64,000 nucleotides of DNA from Bdellovibrio sp. UBA4095. Its GTDB lineage: Bacteria > Bdellovibrionota > Bdellovibrionia > Bdellovibrionales > Bdellovibrionaceae. The notes beneath the pieces are model-generated. The model saw only the letters and a program-made list of their open reading frames with translations. It had not been told where the DNA came from and made no database searches. Position numbers and translations under genes: made by a program. Positions within the stretch are counted from its first letter, which is position 1; the number at the start of each line of letters is the position of its first letter. The stretch lies in assembly GCA_002381805.1 (NCBI GenBank), contig DFXZ01000004.1, forward strand, positions 1 to 64,000, given 5' to 3'. Of this stretch, positions 8,734 to 17,780 are shown piece after piece.

Positions 8734-9525
8734 CTAGCTTATTCCCGGCATAAAAAGGTCGAGGTACCACAGAGCGATGGCTTCTCCTCCGAATAAATAA
8801 ATGATCGCCCCCAGCGCAAGGTAAGGACCAAAGGGAATAACCGACTTAAGTCCGGCATTTTGTTTTCTCGCCATAATCAGGCCGATAATGCTTCCAGTGA
8901 TAGCAGAAGTCATAATAACAAAAGGAATCGCCTTCCAACCGAGCAAAGCTCCAATCCAGGCAAGCAGCTTGATATCTCCTCCGCCCATGCCTTCTTGTTT
9001 CGTCAAAAGGTAGTAGACGTAAGCCATACCCCATAAGAAACCGCCTCCCATAAGAACGCCAAAGAGCGAATCCAAAAATTCCCGCTGTGGATTCAAGGCG
9101 GCGCCGACCAAACCGATGACAATTCCAGAGAGGGTGAATTCATCCGGCAAGATCATATGATCTAGGTCAATAAATGTGCAGACAACCAATCCAAAAATAA
9201 AAATGAGATATTCGAGCAATGTCCAAGACATGCCTATGTAATAATAGGCCAAAGCGAACAGGACTCCTGTGAGCAATTCCACAAAAGGATAACGAAAGGA
9301 GTACTTTGCTCCGCAACTGCGACACTTTCCACGCAGGATAAACCAACTGATCACTGGAATATTGTCATACCATTTGATTTGCTTCTTGCAGGAGTAACAA
9401 TAACTGCGAGGAGAAACAATACTCTCCCCTTTCGGGAGGCGATAGATGATGACATTGCCAAAGCTGCCCAAAATGGCGCCGAGCCAGAAAAAAATGAATA
9501 TGAATGCAGGCTCTAGGCTATACAA
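8734..9525 (-). CDS. pilD: Prepilin leader peptidase / N-methyltransferase
   Basis: This polytopic inner-membrane aspartic protease cleaves and N-methylates type IV prepilins and pseudopilins. Both functional parts are visible. The cytoplasmic tetracysteine motif has C43-x2-C46 and C68-x2-C71. The catalytic aspartates lie in FIDLDHMILPD (about 118-128) and in GGGD (D184). About seven membrane segments are predicted, and 263 aa is usual. The start is TTG (9523-9525) behind AGGAGA and overlaps the preceding ABC permease gene by 8 bases, so it belongs to the upstream transcript while sitting next to the pil operon. Confidence 0.95.
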   Translation of the reverse strand: MYSLEPAFIFIFFWLGAILGSFGNVIIYRLPKGESIVSPRSYCYSCKKQIKWYDNIPVISWFILRGKCRSCGAKYSFRYPFVELLTGVLFALAYYYIGMSWTLLEYLIFIFGLVVCTFIDLDHMILPDEFTLSGIVIGLVGAALNPQREFLDSLFGVLMGGGFLWGMAYVYYLLTKQEGMGGGDIKLLAWIGALLGWKAIPFVIMTSAITGSIIGLIMARKQNAGLKSVIPFGPYLALGAIIYLFGGEAIALWYLDLFMPGIS

Positions 9526-10288
9526 TGTCTTTTCTCCTGAATAAGAAAGTTGTTAAAAGAATCACCAACAAAGTCCATCCCGTAGCGTGACCCAACATCC
9601 AAAGCACATTCCCTGCTGGAATACCATTCTCTAGAAAATAGGCCGATTTCCAATTCATGCGATAGAAATTAGGTGATATCCAGTGGAGCACCTTAACAAT
9701 TAAAACAAAAGACTCTTCTTGGCTTTTTTGTGCGAAAAACTGGAGATCTCCGAGCCAATGACCTAAAAGGAAAAACATGAACCCTGCCCCAAGAGCCAAA
9801 ACCGGTCGCACTATAAGACTAAAGCAAATGGCCAAACCCAGCAGCACCGCCCCCTCAAACCATAGGCTAAGGCAAATTTCAGCGAAGGAAAGTAAGTACT
9901 GAGGTTGCTCAAATAGACCTAGAAGAAAAATTAGGACTATGGCGAGCGAGACCACCAGAATGGTATTCAAAGCCAACACCCCTAAAATCTTGCCAAAAAT
10001 AAACTGCGCTCGAGAAACCGGACGGGACAAGATAAGCAGACAGGTTTGCTTTTCAATTTCCTTGGCCAACATGTAAGAACCCGTGAACAGCGAAATTCCC
10101 AGGAGTGCCACCTGAATGGCAAGAAAACCAAAGTCAGCCAAAATTTTTCGTTGCTCGGCCAAGGATAAGGCACCCAGCAGAAAACTCAGCCCCAGAAGTC
10201 CTAGAGCAATCAGCACAACGACCATAAATACTTTTTCGCGCAACATCTCACGCAACGTCGTTCTTGCAAGAGCCAATACTTTAAACAT
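9518..10288 (-). CDS. ABC-2 type transporter permease
   Basis: An integral membrane protein of the ABC-2 exporter class, similar in layout to NatB/NosY-like permeases. It has an N-terminal amphipathic start (MFKVLALARTTLREM), about six hydrophobic segments, and the typical cytoplasmic segment EIEKQTCLLILSRPVSRAQFI between helices 2 and 3. I start at ATG 10288 because AGGAGAGAC precedes it directly. The longer frame to 10357 would overlap the ATPase gene deeply. The start overlaps the ATPase stop by 8 bases, so the two surely form one exporter. The substrate is unknown. Confidence 0.85.
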   Translation of the reverse strand: MFKVLALARTTLREMLREKVFMVVVLIALGLLGLSFLLGALSLAEQRKILADFGFLAIQVALLGISLFTGSYMLAKEIEKQTCLLILSRPVSRAQFIFGKILGVLALNTILVVSLAIVLIFLLGLFEQPQYLLSFAEICLSLWFEGAVLLGLAICFSLIVRPVLALGAGFMFFLLGHWLGDLQFFAQKSQEESFVLIVKVLHWISPNFYRMNWKSAYFLENGIPAGNVLWMLGHATGWTLLVILLTTFLFRRKDIV

Positions 10289-11024
10289 GTCTCTCCTCAC
10301 GAACTTTAAGAACCTGAAATGCTTTTTCGAGACTTTGAAACTCTGCCATAAAGGCACTTAGTCCGCCGTCGTAGAGAATCTGACCTCGATTGATAACGAT
10401 AAGGTGAGAGCAAAGCTCTTCCATATCCTGCAATAGATGACTACTAAAGAACAAGCTGACGCCTCTTTTTTGTTCTTCTCGCAAAATGTCCTTCACCATG
10501 GCTCGGCCATCCGGATCAAGACCTGACATCGGCTCGTCTAATATAAGAAGATCAGGCTTGGTAAGAATCGCCTGAGCAATCCCCACTCTCTGCAACATTC
10601 CCTTTGAATAGGTCCGAAGACGGCGATCTTTGGCCTCTAAAAGATCGACTTTCCTTAGGGCTTCCAAAGCTCTTTCATGAAAATCCTTGGTGCTGCCGCC
10701 GTAACAAAGATTCCAGTGGAGTCTTAGGAACTCCATTCCCGATAGAAATTCGTAAAGATAAGGACGCTCAGGAAGATAGCCGATACGCGTTTTAATTGGA
10801 CTACTCAGAGGCTTCCCGAAAAAGAGAATCTCCCCACTATCCGGACGAATAAAATCAAAGACACATTTGATAGTTGTAGTTTTTCCGGAGCCATTGCTGC
10901 CCACGAAACCCGAGGTCTCCCCTTCGGGCAATGAGAATGTGACATCTCTAAGAACATGACGGTCTTTCTCGAAAAGGCCGCCTTTGAATGTTTTATTCAG
11001 ATTCTTAACTGTGAGAACTGACAT
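10281..11024 (-). CDS. ABC transporter ATP-binding protein
   Basis: The nucleotide-binding subunit for the adjoining ABC-2 permease. Motifs in order: Walker A GSNGSGKTTT (about residue 43), Q-loop region GYLPERPYLYEF, signature YSKGMLQRVGIAQ, Walker B LLILDEP and the switch histidine in FFSSHLL. At 247 aa it is a single-domain half transporter of the gliding/Na-export-like (CcmA/NatA) type. The gene follows the PhnD-like gene by 6 bases. The DeltaG-independent family label is firm, but the cargo cannot be told from the sequence. Confidence 0.9.
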   Translation of the reverse strand: MSVLTVKNLNKTFKGGLFEKDRHVLRDVTFSLPEGETSGFVGSNGSGKTTTIKCVFDFIRPDSGEILFFGKPLSSPIKTRIGYLPERPYLYEFLSGMEFLRLHWNLCYGGSTKDFHERALEALRKVDLLEAKDRRLRTYSKGMLQRVGIAQAILTKPDLLILDEPMSGLDPDGRAMVKDILREEQKRGVSLFFSSHLLQDMEELCSHLIVINRGQILYDGGLSAFMAEFQSLEKAFQVLKVREERHV

Positions 11025-11030
11025 CCTTAT

Positions 11031-11924
11031 TTACGGCTGAAGCTCGATTTTAAGAGCCTTCACCATCTCCTTTACAGGATCATACTGTTTAGAGGTGGCT
11101 GGCATCAAGTCTCGAGATCCCAAAATTTCGGAATAGGTTTCTTTATCTCGAGTTTTTTCCAAAGTTTCTATCAGCGCGAACATCAGATTGTGCGTTACCT
11201 TGGGATATTTATCGTAAAAGTCCTGACGAACACAAAATGGATCGTTTGGGATTGGATTGCTCATCCAAATGATTTCATACTTAGCATTTTTCTTGGTGCC
11301 AAACTTTACCCAGGCCCCCTGCCGGCCCTTTTCGTCATCGCTAAACACAGCTGCCGCATCTACTTTCTTCGCCTCAAGAAACTGAATCGAAGCTTGATGA
11401 TTTCCAGTCATAGCAATTTCTTTAAAATCTTTGTCCTCAAGTCCTGCTTTACGCAGAGCCACCTGAGGATACAAATATCCAGAGGAGGATTTCTCATCAA
11501 CGAAGGCAATTTTTTTACCTTTAAGATCCTTAAGTTTTTTAATACCTGAATTCTTTGGCGTGATGATAGCTGAGTAATAGTAAGGCTCGTTCCAAACTTT
11601 TTTTAGAAGAACTTTTGCTTGAGCTTGTTCTGCAGCGAAAACATAAGTGAGTGACGAAAAAAAAGCATAGTCGACTTTTTTAGCTTTCATCGCTTCGACC
11701 AAGCCGACATAATTCTTAGAAACATATATATTGACCGGAATATTCAGTTGCGACTGCAGTTCTTTTGCCAGCTCAACAGCTTGCTCTCTTAAATTTTCCG
11801 GATTACCTCCCGGAATCACACCAATTGTGATTTGATCCGGTGTCGGCTCCGTGTTCGCACCCTTATCTGCCACAGCGGTCGCTGTTGAAACAACAAGCAT
11901 CAATACAAGAAAAAAACGTGTCAA
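11031..11924 (-). CDS. PhnD-like periplasmic substrate-binding protein
   Basis: A secreted solute-binding protein of the phosphate/phosphite/phosphonate (PhnD/PtxB) family. The signal peptide spans about residues 1-19, and the two-lobed binding fold shows DQITIGVIPGG, VDYAFFSSLTYVFA and LKGKKIAFVDEKSSSGYLYPQ, where the SSSGY stretch is the usual ligand-contact loop. It starts at TTG with GGAGG 4 bases upstream and overlaps the carB stop (TTGA). No phnC or phnE partner is here. The next two genes encode an ABC-2 exporter instead, so it may work as a sensor or lipid-cargo binder rather than an importer subunit. Confidence 0.85.
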   Translation of the reverse strand: MTRFFLVLMLVVSTATAVADKGANTEPTPDQITIGVIPGGNPENLREQAVELAKELQSQLNIPVNIYVSKNYVGLVEAMKAKKVDYAFFSSLTYVFAAEQAQAKVLLKKVWNEPYYYSAIITPKNSGIKKLKDLKGKKIAFVDEKSSSGYLYPQVALRKAGLEDKDFKEIAMTGNHQASIQFLEAKKVDAAAVFSDDEKGRQGAWVKFGTKKNAKYEIIWMSNPIPNDPFCVRQDFYDKYPKVTHNLMFALIETLEKTRDKETYSEILGSRDLMPATSKQYDPVKEMVKALKIELQP

Positions 11925-14900
11925 AATGCCTCCATCCCTTTCAGGGCTTCGACTGATGATGACTCATTTTTGATGTTTTTCAAAGCTAGAACGAACGCAA
12001 CTGCTGCATCACTCTCGGTGACACAGGGGATATTGTAGTCTGTGCAAGCTCGACGAATGTCGAAGCTCGCCTCGATAGCTCTTTTCCCGGAAGTCGTGTT
12101 AATGACAAATGCCACCTCTCCAGACCGAATCTTATCCACACAATGAGGACGACCCTCATCCACTTTCTTAAGCGAAAGACAATTCACTCCGTTTTGGTCG
12201 AAAAAGTTAGCCGTTCCCGTTGTTGCCGAAATGCCATATCCCATTCGTTGCAATTCTTTAACTAACGGCAAGAGAACTTCCTTATCCTTATCTCTTAAAG
12301 AGAAAAAGGCCTGACCGTAGCGAGGCAACCTTATATTGCTTGAAAGAAACGCCTTTGCTAGAGCTTCTGAGTAGTCTTTGCCACGCCCCATACTTTCACC
12401 AGTGGATTTCATTTCAGGGCCTAGGATAGAATCTGCTTCTGGGAATTTTTTAAAAGGGAAAACCACACCTTTAACAGACACCTGCTCAGCGTTTCTCCAT
12501 TGCAGATTTTCCAGTTTAAGGTCTTTTTTCTTTTTACCCAACATCGCAGCGACACCCAAGTCCACCAATGGGATACCCGTCGCCTTAGCCACAAAGGGCA
12601 CTGATCGGGAGCTTCGAGGATTGGCTTCAAGCATGTAAACGATATCGTCCTTAACCGCCAACTGCAAATTCAGGTGACCGATAACGCCGATTCTATTTGC
12701 AAGCTTCTGACTGAGTTCTTCAATTCTTTGGCAGGTATCTGCCTTAAGTCGCTGAGGCGGTAGCACACCCATGGAATCACCCGAATGCACACCAGCTGCT
12801 TCGATGTGTTCGACGACCCCACCCACCACAGTCCAATCATCTCCACGAATCAAATCAACATCGACTTCGAGGGCTCCGGCCAAAAACTGATCCATCAGAC
12901 ATGGTTTCTCTGGAGAAATGTAGTCTGCATGTCTTTGGTAGTACGACAAAAGCTCTTCGCGATTTTCGACCACTTCCATTCTTCTGCCACCTAAAACATA
13001 GCTGGGTCGACAAATCATGGGATACTCCACTTCCTTTTCAAAGCGAAGAGCATCCTCGAGCGATCCCGCCATTCCCGATTTTGGTATAACAAAGTCCAGC
13101 TCGCGGCAGATTTTCGAAAAAAGGCCACGGTCTTCTGCAAGGTCAATTGTTTCCAGAGAAGAACCCAAAAGGCGGAAACCCGCTTTGACCAAATCGGGTG
13201 CAATACCAATAGGAGTCTGACCACCCAGTTGCGCAACAAACCCCTGCGGTTTTATGAAACGCATGATTTCGATCAAACTTTCTGACGTCAGAGGTTCGAA
13301 AAATAAAACATCAGATGTGTCGTAGTCGGTAGATACCGTTTCGGGATTCGAGTTCACCATGACGACTGGTGAACCGCTCTTTTGAAAGGCTTTTACTCCA
13401 CGAACACAGCTATAGTCGAACTCAATCCCTTGGCCAATTCTATTGGGACCGCTGCCAATTATGACAACAGGATCCTTAATTTCGACAGGCGATGACTGGG
13501 TTGGCCAATAAGATGAATAGAAATAAGGCGTGGACGATTCAAACTCTCCTGCACAAGTATCAACTTGCTGATACTTCGGGAAAATTCCATAAGACTGTCT
13601 GAGCTTTGCAATTTCAGCTTCTGTCTGATCAACAAGCTTTGCTAATCTTGCGTCGGTAAAGCCTTTTCTTTTTGCAGAGATTAATAGATCGGAATTTTCC
13701 TTACGGAACTCCTTACGGAAATGCTCTTCAAATTTTATGATGCCTTCAATTTGCTCCAGAAAGAATGGATTAATAGCGGTCAGCTCCTCAAGTTCTTCGA
13801 CAGTTTTTCCCTCTCGAAAAGCCTGGAAAAGATGATAGATACGCTGACTGTTGGGGTAGGCAACCTTACTGGTTTCGAGTTCGACTTCCCCAATAGCCTC
13901 TGCATCTTTTTCGAGGCTGGCCATAGCTTTCATCAAAGATTCCTGCAAAGTTCGCCCAATGCCCATAACCTCACCGACACTTTTCATCTGCGTGGTCAGC
14001 ATGTCTTTTGAACCGGGGAATTTTTCAAATGCGAAGCGTGGGATTTTGGTAACGACATAATCAAGCGCAGGTTCATAACAGGATGGTGTCACCTTGGTGA
14101 TATCATTCTGCAACTCATCCAGGCTGTAGCCAATCGCTAGCAACGCTGCAATCTTAGCAATGGGGAAACCCGTCGCTTTGCTGGCTAAAGCTGATGAACG
14201 ACTGACTCGTGGATTCATTTCGATGACGACGCGCTCTTTCGTTGTCGGATGAACTGCAAACTGGATATTGGCGCCGCCCGTTTGGATACCAACTTCGTTG
14301 ATGATCTTACAAGCTTCATCGCGCATTTCTTGATACTCGCGATCACTTAAAGTCTGCTGAGGTGCCACCGTAATACTGTCTCCGGTATGAACTCCGCACG
14401 GATCTAGGTTCTCGATGCTGCAGACAACTACGAAAGTTCCCTTATGGTCGCGCATCACCTCAAGTTCGTATTCTTTCCAACCTAATATGCTTTCTTCTAC
14501 AAGTACTTCAGAAGTGGGACTTTCATGCAATGCCTGAACAAGCATCTTTTTATAGTCCTCAGGAGCGTAGGCAATACCACCTCCACCACCACCTAATGTG
14601 TAGTTCGGTCGGAGAATCATCGGGTAACCAAGATCATCCGCGACCTGAAGTCCGTGTTCAAAGGTTCTGACCATGTGACTTTTCGGATAACGTGCGCCGA
14701 TTTTATCTAGAATGGTCCGGAATATTTCGCGATCCTCTCCGGCTTTAATTACTTGGGGATTTGCTCCCAACAGCTGTACTTTATGTTTTTGCAAAACACC
14801 TTTGCTGTGTAGCTCAAGAGCAAGATTTAATGCCGTCTGTCCCCCCAGCGTTGGAATAACTGCATCGGGCTTTTCTTTCTCGATGATCTTTTCAAGGTAG

Positions 14901-15115
14901 TCTACTTTGAGGGGTTCTACATATACCCGAGTCGCAATCTCGGGGTCTGTCATGATCGTGGCCGGATTGGAGTTCACCAAAATGACTTCCAATCCTTCTT
15001 TCATAAGAGCCTTACAAGCCTGAGTGCCAGAGTAATCAAACTCGCAAGCTTGGCCAATTACGATAGGTCCAGATCCAATAATCAAAACCTTCTTAATGCT
15101 GGACGTTCTCGGCAC
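11921..15115 (-). CDS. carB: Carbamoyl-phosphate synthase large subunit
   Basis: CarB makes carbamoyl phosphate from bicarbonate, ammonia passed from CarA, and two ATP, feeding pyrimidine and arginine synthesis. The 1064-aa protein shows the two homologous halves. Each has the dinucleotide-like opening (LIIGSGPIVIGQACEFDYSG and VIIGSGPNRIGQGIEFDYS) and an ATP-grasp domain (MNPRVSRSSALASKATG and ANPRSSRSVPFVAKATG). An MGS-like allosteric domain occupies about residues 930-1064. It starts at GTG (15113-15115) behind AGGAGG. The gene follows pyrB, carA and an unknown ORF in one operon, so pyrimidine supply is the likely context. Confidence 0.98.
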   Translation of the reverse strand: MPRTSSIKKVLIIGSGPIVIGQACEFDYSGTQACKALMKEGLEVILVNSNPATIMTDPEIATRVYVEPLKVDYLEKIIEKEKPDAVIPTLGGQTALNLALELHSKGVLQKHKVQLLGANPQVIKAGEDREIFRTILDKIGARYPKSHMVRTFEHGLQVADDLGYPMILRPNYTLGGGGGGIAYAPEDYKKMLVQALHESPTSEVLVEESILGWKEYELEVMRDHKGTFVVVCSIENLDPCGVHTGDSITVAPQQTLSDREYQEMRDEACKIINEVGIQTGGANIQFAVHPTTKERVVIEMNPRVSRSSALASKATGFPIAKIAALLAIGYSLDELQNDITKVTPSCYEPALDYVVTKIPRFAFEKFPGSKDMLTTQMKSVGEVMGIGRTLQESLMKAMASLEKDAEAIGEVELETSKVAYPNSQRIYHLFQAFREGKTVEELEELTAINPFFLEQIEGIIKFEEHFRKEFRKENSDLLISAKRKGFTDARLAKLVDQTEAEIAKLRQSYGIFPKYQQVDTCAGEFESSTPYFYSSYWPTQSSPVEIKDPVVIIGSGPNRIGQGIEFDYSCVRGVKAFQKSGSPVVMVNSNPETVSTDYDTSDVLFFEPLTSESLIEIMRFIKPQGFVAQLGGQTPIGIAPDLVKAGFRLLGSSLETIDLAEDRGLFSKICRELDFVIPKSGMAGSLEDALRFEKEVEYPMICRPSYVLGGRRMEVVENREELLSYYQRHADYISPEKPCLMDQFLAGALEVDVDLIRGDDWTVVGGVVEHIEAAGVHSGDSMGVLPPQRLKADTCQRIEELSQKLANRIGVIGHLNLQLAVKDDIVYMLEANPRSSRSVPFVAKATGIPLVDLGVAAMLGKKKKDLKLENLQWRNAEQVSVKGVVFPFKKFPEADSILGPEMKSTGESMGRGKDYSEALAKAFLSSNIRLPRYGQAFFSLRDKDKEVLLPLVKELQRMGYGISATTGTANFFDQNGVNCLSLKKVDEGRPHCVDKIRSGEVAFVINTTSGKRAIEASFDIRRACTDYNIPCVTESDAAVAFVLALKNIKNESSSVEALKGMEAF

Positions 15116-15134
15116 CCGCTCCTCCTATTTTTTA

Positions 15135-15782
15135 TTAAATACCCAGTTTCCCATCGTTAGAGTAAATCATCTCTGGGCTGACATGCTTATATTGCTCAAA
15201 TTTGTAGCGCATTTTTATAAGTCTTAACATCAAGACATCTGGATCCAGATCGGGATCTTTACGATGCTTTTTGACTTCTTTTAGAATGAATTCCTTAGCG
15301 CTCTCTGGATGAAAACAAAAACCCCGTGTAAAGACATAGGAGTCACCCTGAGGAATCAAACGGGCTTCAAAAATCTCGTCCGGTTCAAAACCAAAAACAT
15401 ACGGGGATTGCTTGACGACAAGCTTTTTATTGGCGAGCAGATCCTTAATATAAATGTCACCGTTCTTTTCTTTGATAAACTCAAAAAGAGAGTGTCGATG
15501 CTTTCGAAGCACTTCAAGTGCCTGCAATTCTTCTTCAGAAAAACGCAGTTCACGAACAAGCAAACAAACTTCTAGCGGCGTCTGGCCATATCCTTGCAAT
15601 TCGCGGGTGAAAAAATACCAGTCATAAAACTGCGCCATTCGGCTTTCATAATGTTCGGAATTTTCGTCCAAACTGCCAGCATTATGGAAGAACTCTTTTT
15701 TTGCTCCTGCGAGTTCCTCTTTGAAAGTCTCGCTGACAAAATGGTTCAATATTTTTTCAATTAACTTCTCGTATTCGTTCAT
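15135..15782 (-). CDS. Unknown 215-aa protein coupled between carA and carB
   Basis: I do not recognise this protein. It is soluble, charged (rich in Glu, Lys and Phe) and probably alpha-helical at the N-terminus, with a central beta part (about residues 100-160). No signal peptide, metal motif or nucleotide motif is visible. Its ATG overlaps the carA stop (ATGA) and it ends 19 bases before carB starts, so it must be made together with the carbamoyl-phosphate synthase subunits. This suggests a regulatory or assembly role for pyrimidine synthesis, or simple operon carriage. That role is inference only. Confidence 0.8.
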   Translation of the reverse strand: MNEYEKLIEKILNHFVSETFKEELAGAKKEFFHNAGSLDENSEHYESRMAQFYDWYFFTRELQGYGQTPLEVCLLVRELRFSEEELQALEVLRKHRHSLFEFIKEKNGDIYIKDLLANKKLVVKQSPYVFGFEPDEIFEARLIPQGDSYVFTRGFCFHPESAKEFILKEVKKHRKDPDLDPDVLMLRLIKMRYKFEQYKHVSPEMIYSNDGKLGI

Positions 15783-16843
15783 ATCATCCGCTCGATAAAG
15801 TAACTAAACAGCTCCTGAGCCTCGTGTGGCCCTGGACAGCTTTCAGGGTGATATTGTATTCCCAAACACTTCTTTTTTTCACTATAAAAACCTGCCACAG
15901 TGCCATCATTTAGATTCACGTGGGTGACAGATACTTCTGGCGGTAAACTGCTCTCTTCGACAGCATATCCATGATTTTGGCTAGTTACATAGATTTTATT
16001 AAGCAAGCTGTCTTTAATGGGATGATTACTTCCGCGATGACCAAACTTAAGCTTGTAGGTTTTGCCACCCAAAGCTAGACCCAAAATTTGATTCCCCATG
16101 CAAATTCCGAAGATCGGTTTAATCCCGAGAAGTTCCTTCACCGTTCCGATTGCCACTTTTACAGATGCCGGATCGCCAGGCCCATTCGTCAACATGATGC
16201 CATCAGGATTGTAATCCAGAATTTCTTGTGGCGAACTTCTGCTGTTAAATATTTTTATTTCAGAACTGCGCGATCTGAGTTCTCTCAAAATATTCTCTTT
16301 GCTGCCGAAATCAACAACGGCAATTTTTGGTCCGACCAGGTTTTCTCCTGGGACGGGCTCTTGAGTTGGTCGCGAAACAAAATAGACCCAATCAGAATCA
16401 ATCTGTTTTTTCTTTTCAATTAAAACCTGCGCCTTTTTTCCCGCTTCGTCGGCGGTCTCAGCCTGAACGAGTGCGCCCCACGGCGTCCCCTGCTGGCGCA
16501 GTCTTAGGACAAGGGCGCGGGTATCCAGCTCTGAAACCAACGGAATCTTGTGCTCCGCAAGGCGATTTCTCCAAGCTTGATCTCTTTTGGAATTTTGAAC
16601 TTCGAGGCAGACAAATCCTTCGATCCAAATTTGCCGACTCTCCCAAATGCTATCTTCAGTTCCGTAATTCCCTTGCATTGGCGCTGTCATCACCACGATT
16701 TGCGAAAAGTAAGATGGATCCGTAGCGATTTCCTCATAACCCGAGTGCGATGTGTTAAATACAACTTCCCCCGCACGATCCTCTCCGCCATTCCAGCACC
16801 CTTGATAGATCTCACCTGTTTCGAGTACTAAAAAACCTTTCAT
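15779..16843 (-). CDS. carA: Carbamoyl-phosphate synthase small subunit (glutaminase)
   Basis: CarA hydrolyses glutamine and channels ammonia to CarB. The N-terminal CPSase domain opens MKGFLVLETGEIYQG and contains FNTSHSGYEEIATDPSY. The class I amidotransferase domain has the nucleophile in GICMGNQ (Cys248) and the His332/Glu334 pair in QYHPES. I start at ATG 16843, because GGAGG lies 7 bases upstream and the resulting N-terminus matches the family; a longer in-frame reading to 16924 runs inside pyrB. The start overlaps the pyrB stop (ATGA), giving 354 aa, slightly short but normal. Confidence 0.97.
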   Translation of the reverse strand: MKGFLVLETGEIYQGCWNGGEDRAGEVVFNTSHSGYEEIATDPSYFSQIVVMTAPMQGNYGTEDSIWESRQIWIEGFVCLEVQNSKRDQAWRNRLAEHKIPLVSELDTRALVLRLRQQGTPWGALVQAETADEAGKKAQVLIEKKKQIDSDWVYFVSRPTQEPVPGENLVGPKIAVVDFGSKENILRELRSRSSEIKIFNSRSSPQEILDYNPDGIMLTNGPGDPASVKVAIGTVKELLGIKPIFGICMGNQILGLALGGKTYKLKFGHRGSNHPIKDSLLNKIYVTSQNHGYAVEESSLPPEVSVTHVNLNDGTVAGFYSEKKKCLGIQYHPESCPGPHEAQELFSYFIERMI

Positions 16844-17745
16844 GCCTGATCCTCCATAAGGGCTCTGCGGATGAGTGCCTGTCGAATAAAGACTCCATTT
16901 GAAACTTGCTGCAGAACTCGGCATCTTCCGTCATTTAAAACGTCCTCATCCATTTCGGTTCCGTGATTGATCGGACCAGGATGAAGAATAAGGGCCTTAC
17001 TTGATAAATCAGCTAAACTTTTTGCGGTGAAGCCGAATTGCTCAGAGTAATTATCCAGAGCTGATTCGGACTGATGCCGTTCTGTTTGCACTCGTAAGGC
17101 CATAGCTACTGTGCACCACTTAAGGCCTTCTGATAAAGTCCCGAAAACGCGACCTTGAAACTGGGCCGGGATGAAGCTGGCGGGACCACAAAACGCGACC
17201 TCATAGTTAAGCATTCGAGCAAGCTCAAGATGAGAAGCCGCAACCCTAGAGTGGACGACATCCCCAACAATAAGTACTTTCTGTTTCTCGCAAGTTCCCA
17301 AACTCTGCCTAATGGTATAGGCATCCAGCAGTGCTTGCGTAGGATGACCTCGCTTGCCCCAACCCGCATTGATAATCGGGCTCTTCACTTTGTTGGCAAG
17401 CAATTGTAGATCGAGATTGTCACCACAGCGAATGACCAAAACAGACGGATCCATAGCATTGACGTTCAGTACAGTGTCTACAAGGGATTCACCTTTTTCT
17501 ATACTAGTCCCGCTTTTTCCATCAAAACGAAGTGGGTAGCTTCCCAGCCTTACACAAGCTGTCTCAAAACTCATCCGTGTTCGCGTGCTCGATTCAAAAA
17601 AAAGAAGCGCGACGGTTTGGCCGGTAAAGGGAACAGTCGTCCTTTTATCCTGTGCTATCTTGTCAGCCACTGCAAATAGCTGATCAATAGAGGATTTTTC
17701 GAAAGTTTTTAAATCAAGAAGTGAGTGCTTGAACCTAGATGACAT
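16840..17745 (-). CDS. pyrB: Aspartate carbamoyltransferase catalytic subunit
   Basis: PyrB condenses carbamoyl phosphate with aspartate in pyrimidine synthesis. The carbamoyl-phosphate loop FFESSTRTRMSFE (about residue 50), the KGESLVDT loop (about 83-90), HPTQALLDAYTI and HPGPINHGTEMDE are visible. In the last motif the residue after Asn is His where most family members have Arg (NRG). At 301 aa it is the short catalytic form, and no pyrI regulatory-subunit gene follows. It heads the tightly coupled pyrB-carA-unknown-carB operon, which places product and substrate enzymes together. Confidence 0.97.
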   Translation of the reverse strand: MSSRFKHSLLDLKTFEKSSIDQLFAVADKIAQDKRTTVPFTGQTVALLFFESSTRTRMSFETACVRLGSYPLRFDGKSGTSIEKGESLVDTVLNVNAMDPSVLVIRCGDNLDLQLLANKVKSPIINAGWGKRGHPTQALLDAYTIRQSLGTCEKQKVLIVGDVVHSRVAASHLELARMLNYEVAFCGPASFIPAQFQGRVFGTLSEGLKWCTVAMALRVQTERHQSESALDNYSEQFGFTAKSLADLSSKALILHPGPINHGTEMDEDVLNDGRCRVLQQVSNGVFIRQALIRRALMEDQA

Positions 17746-17780
17746 CTAGAACCTGAGCCTAGAAGCCGCAGCGGACCTTG

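Noticed and set aside
10289..10357. Longer N-terminus for the ABC permease
   Set aside because: It would overlap the ATPase gene by 77 bases. ATG 10288 has AGGAGA directly upstream and the extra residues look like out-of-frame ATPase sequence.
16844..16924. Longer N-terminus for CarA reaching into pyrB
   Set aside because: The extra 27 residues do not resemble CarA and lack a ribosome-binding site, whereas ATG 16843 has GGAGG at good spacing.
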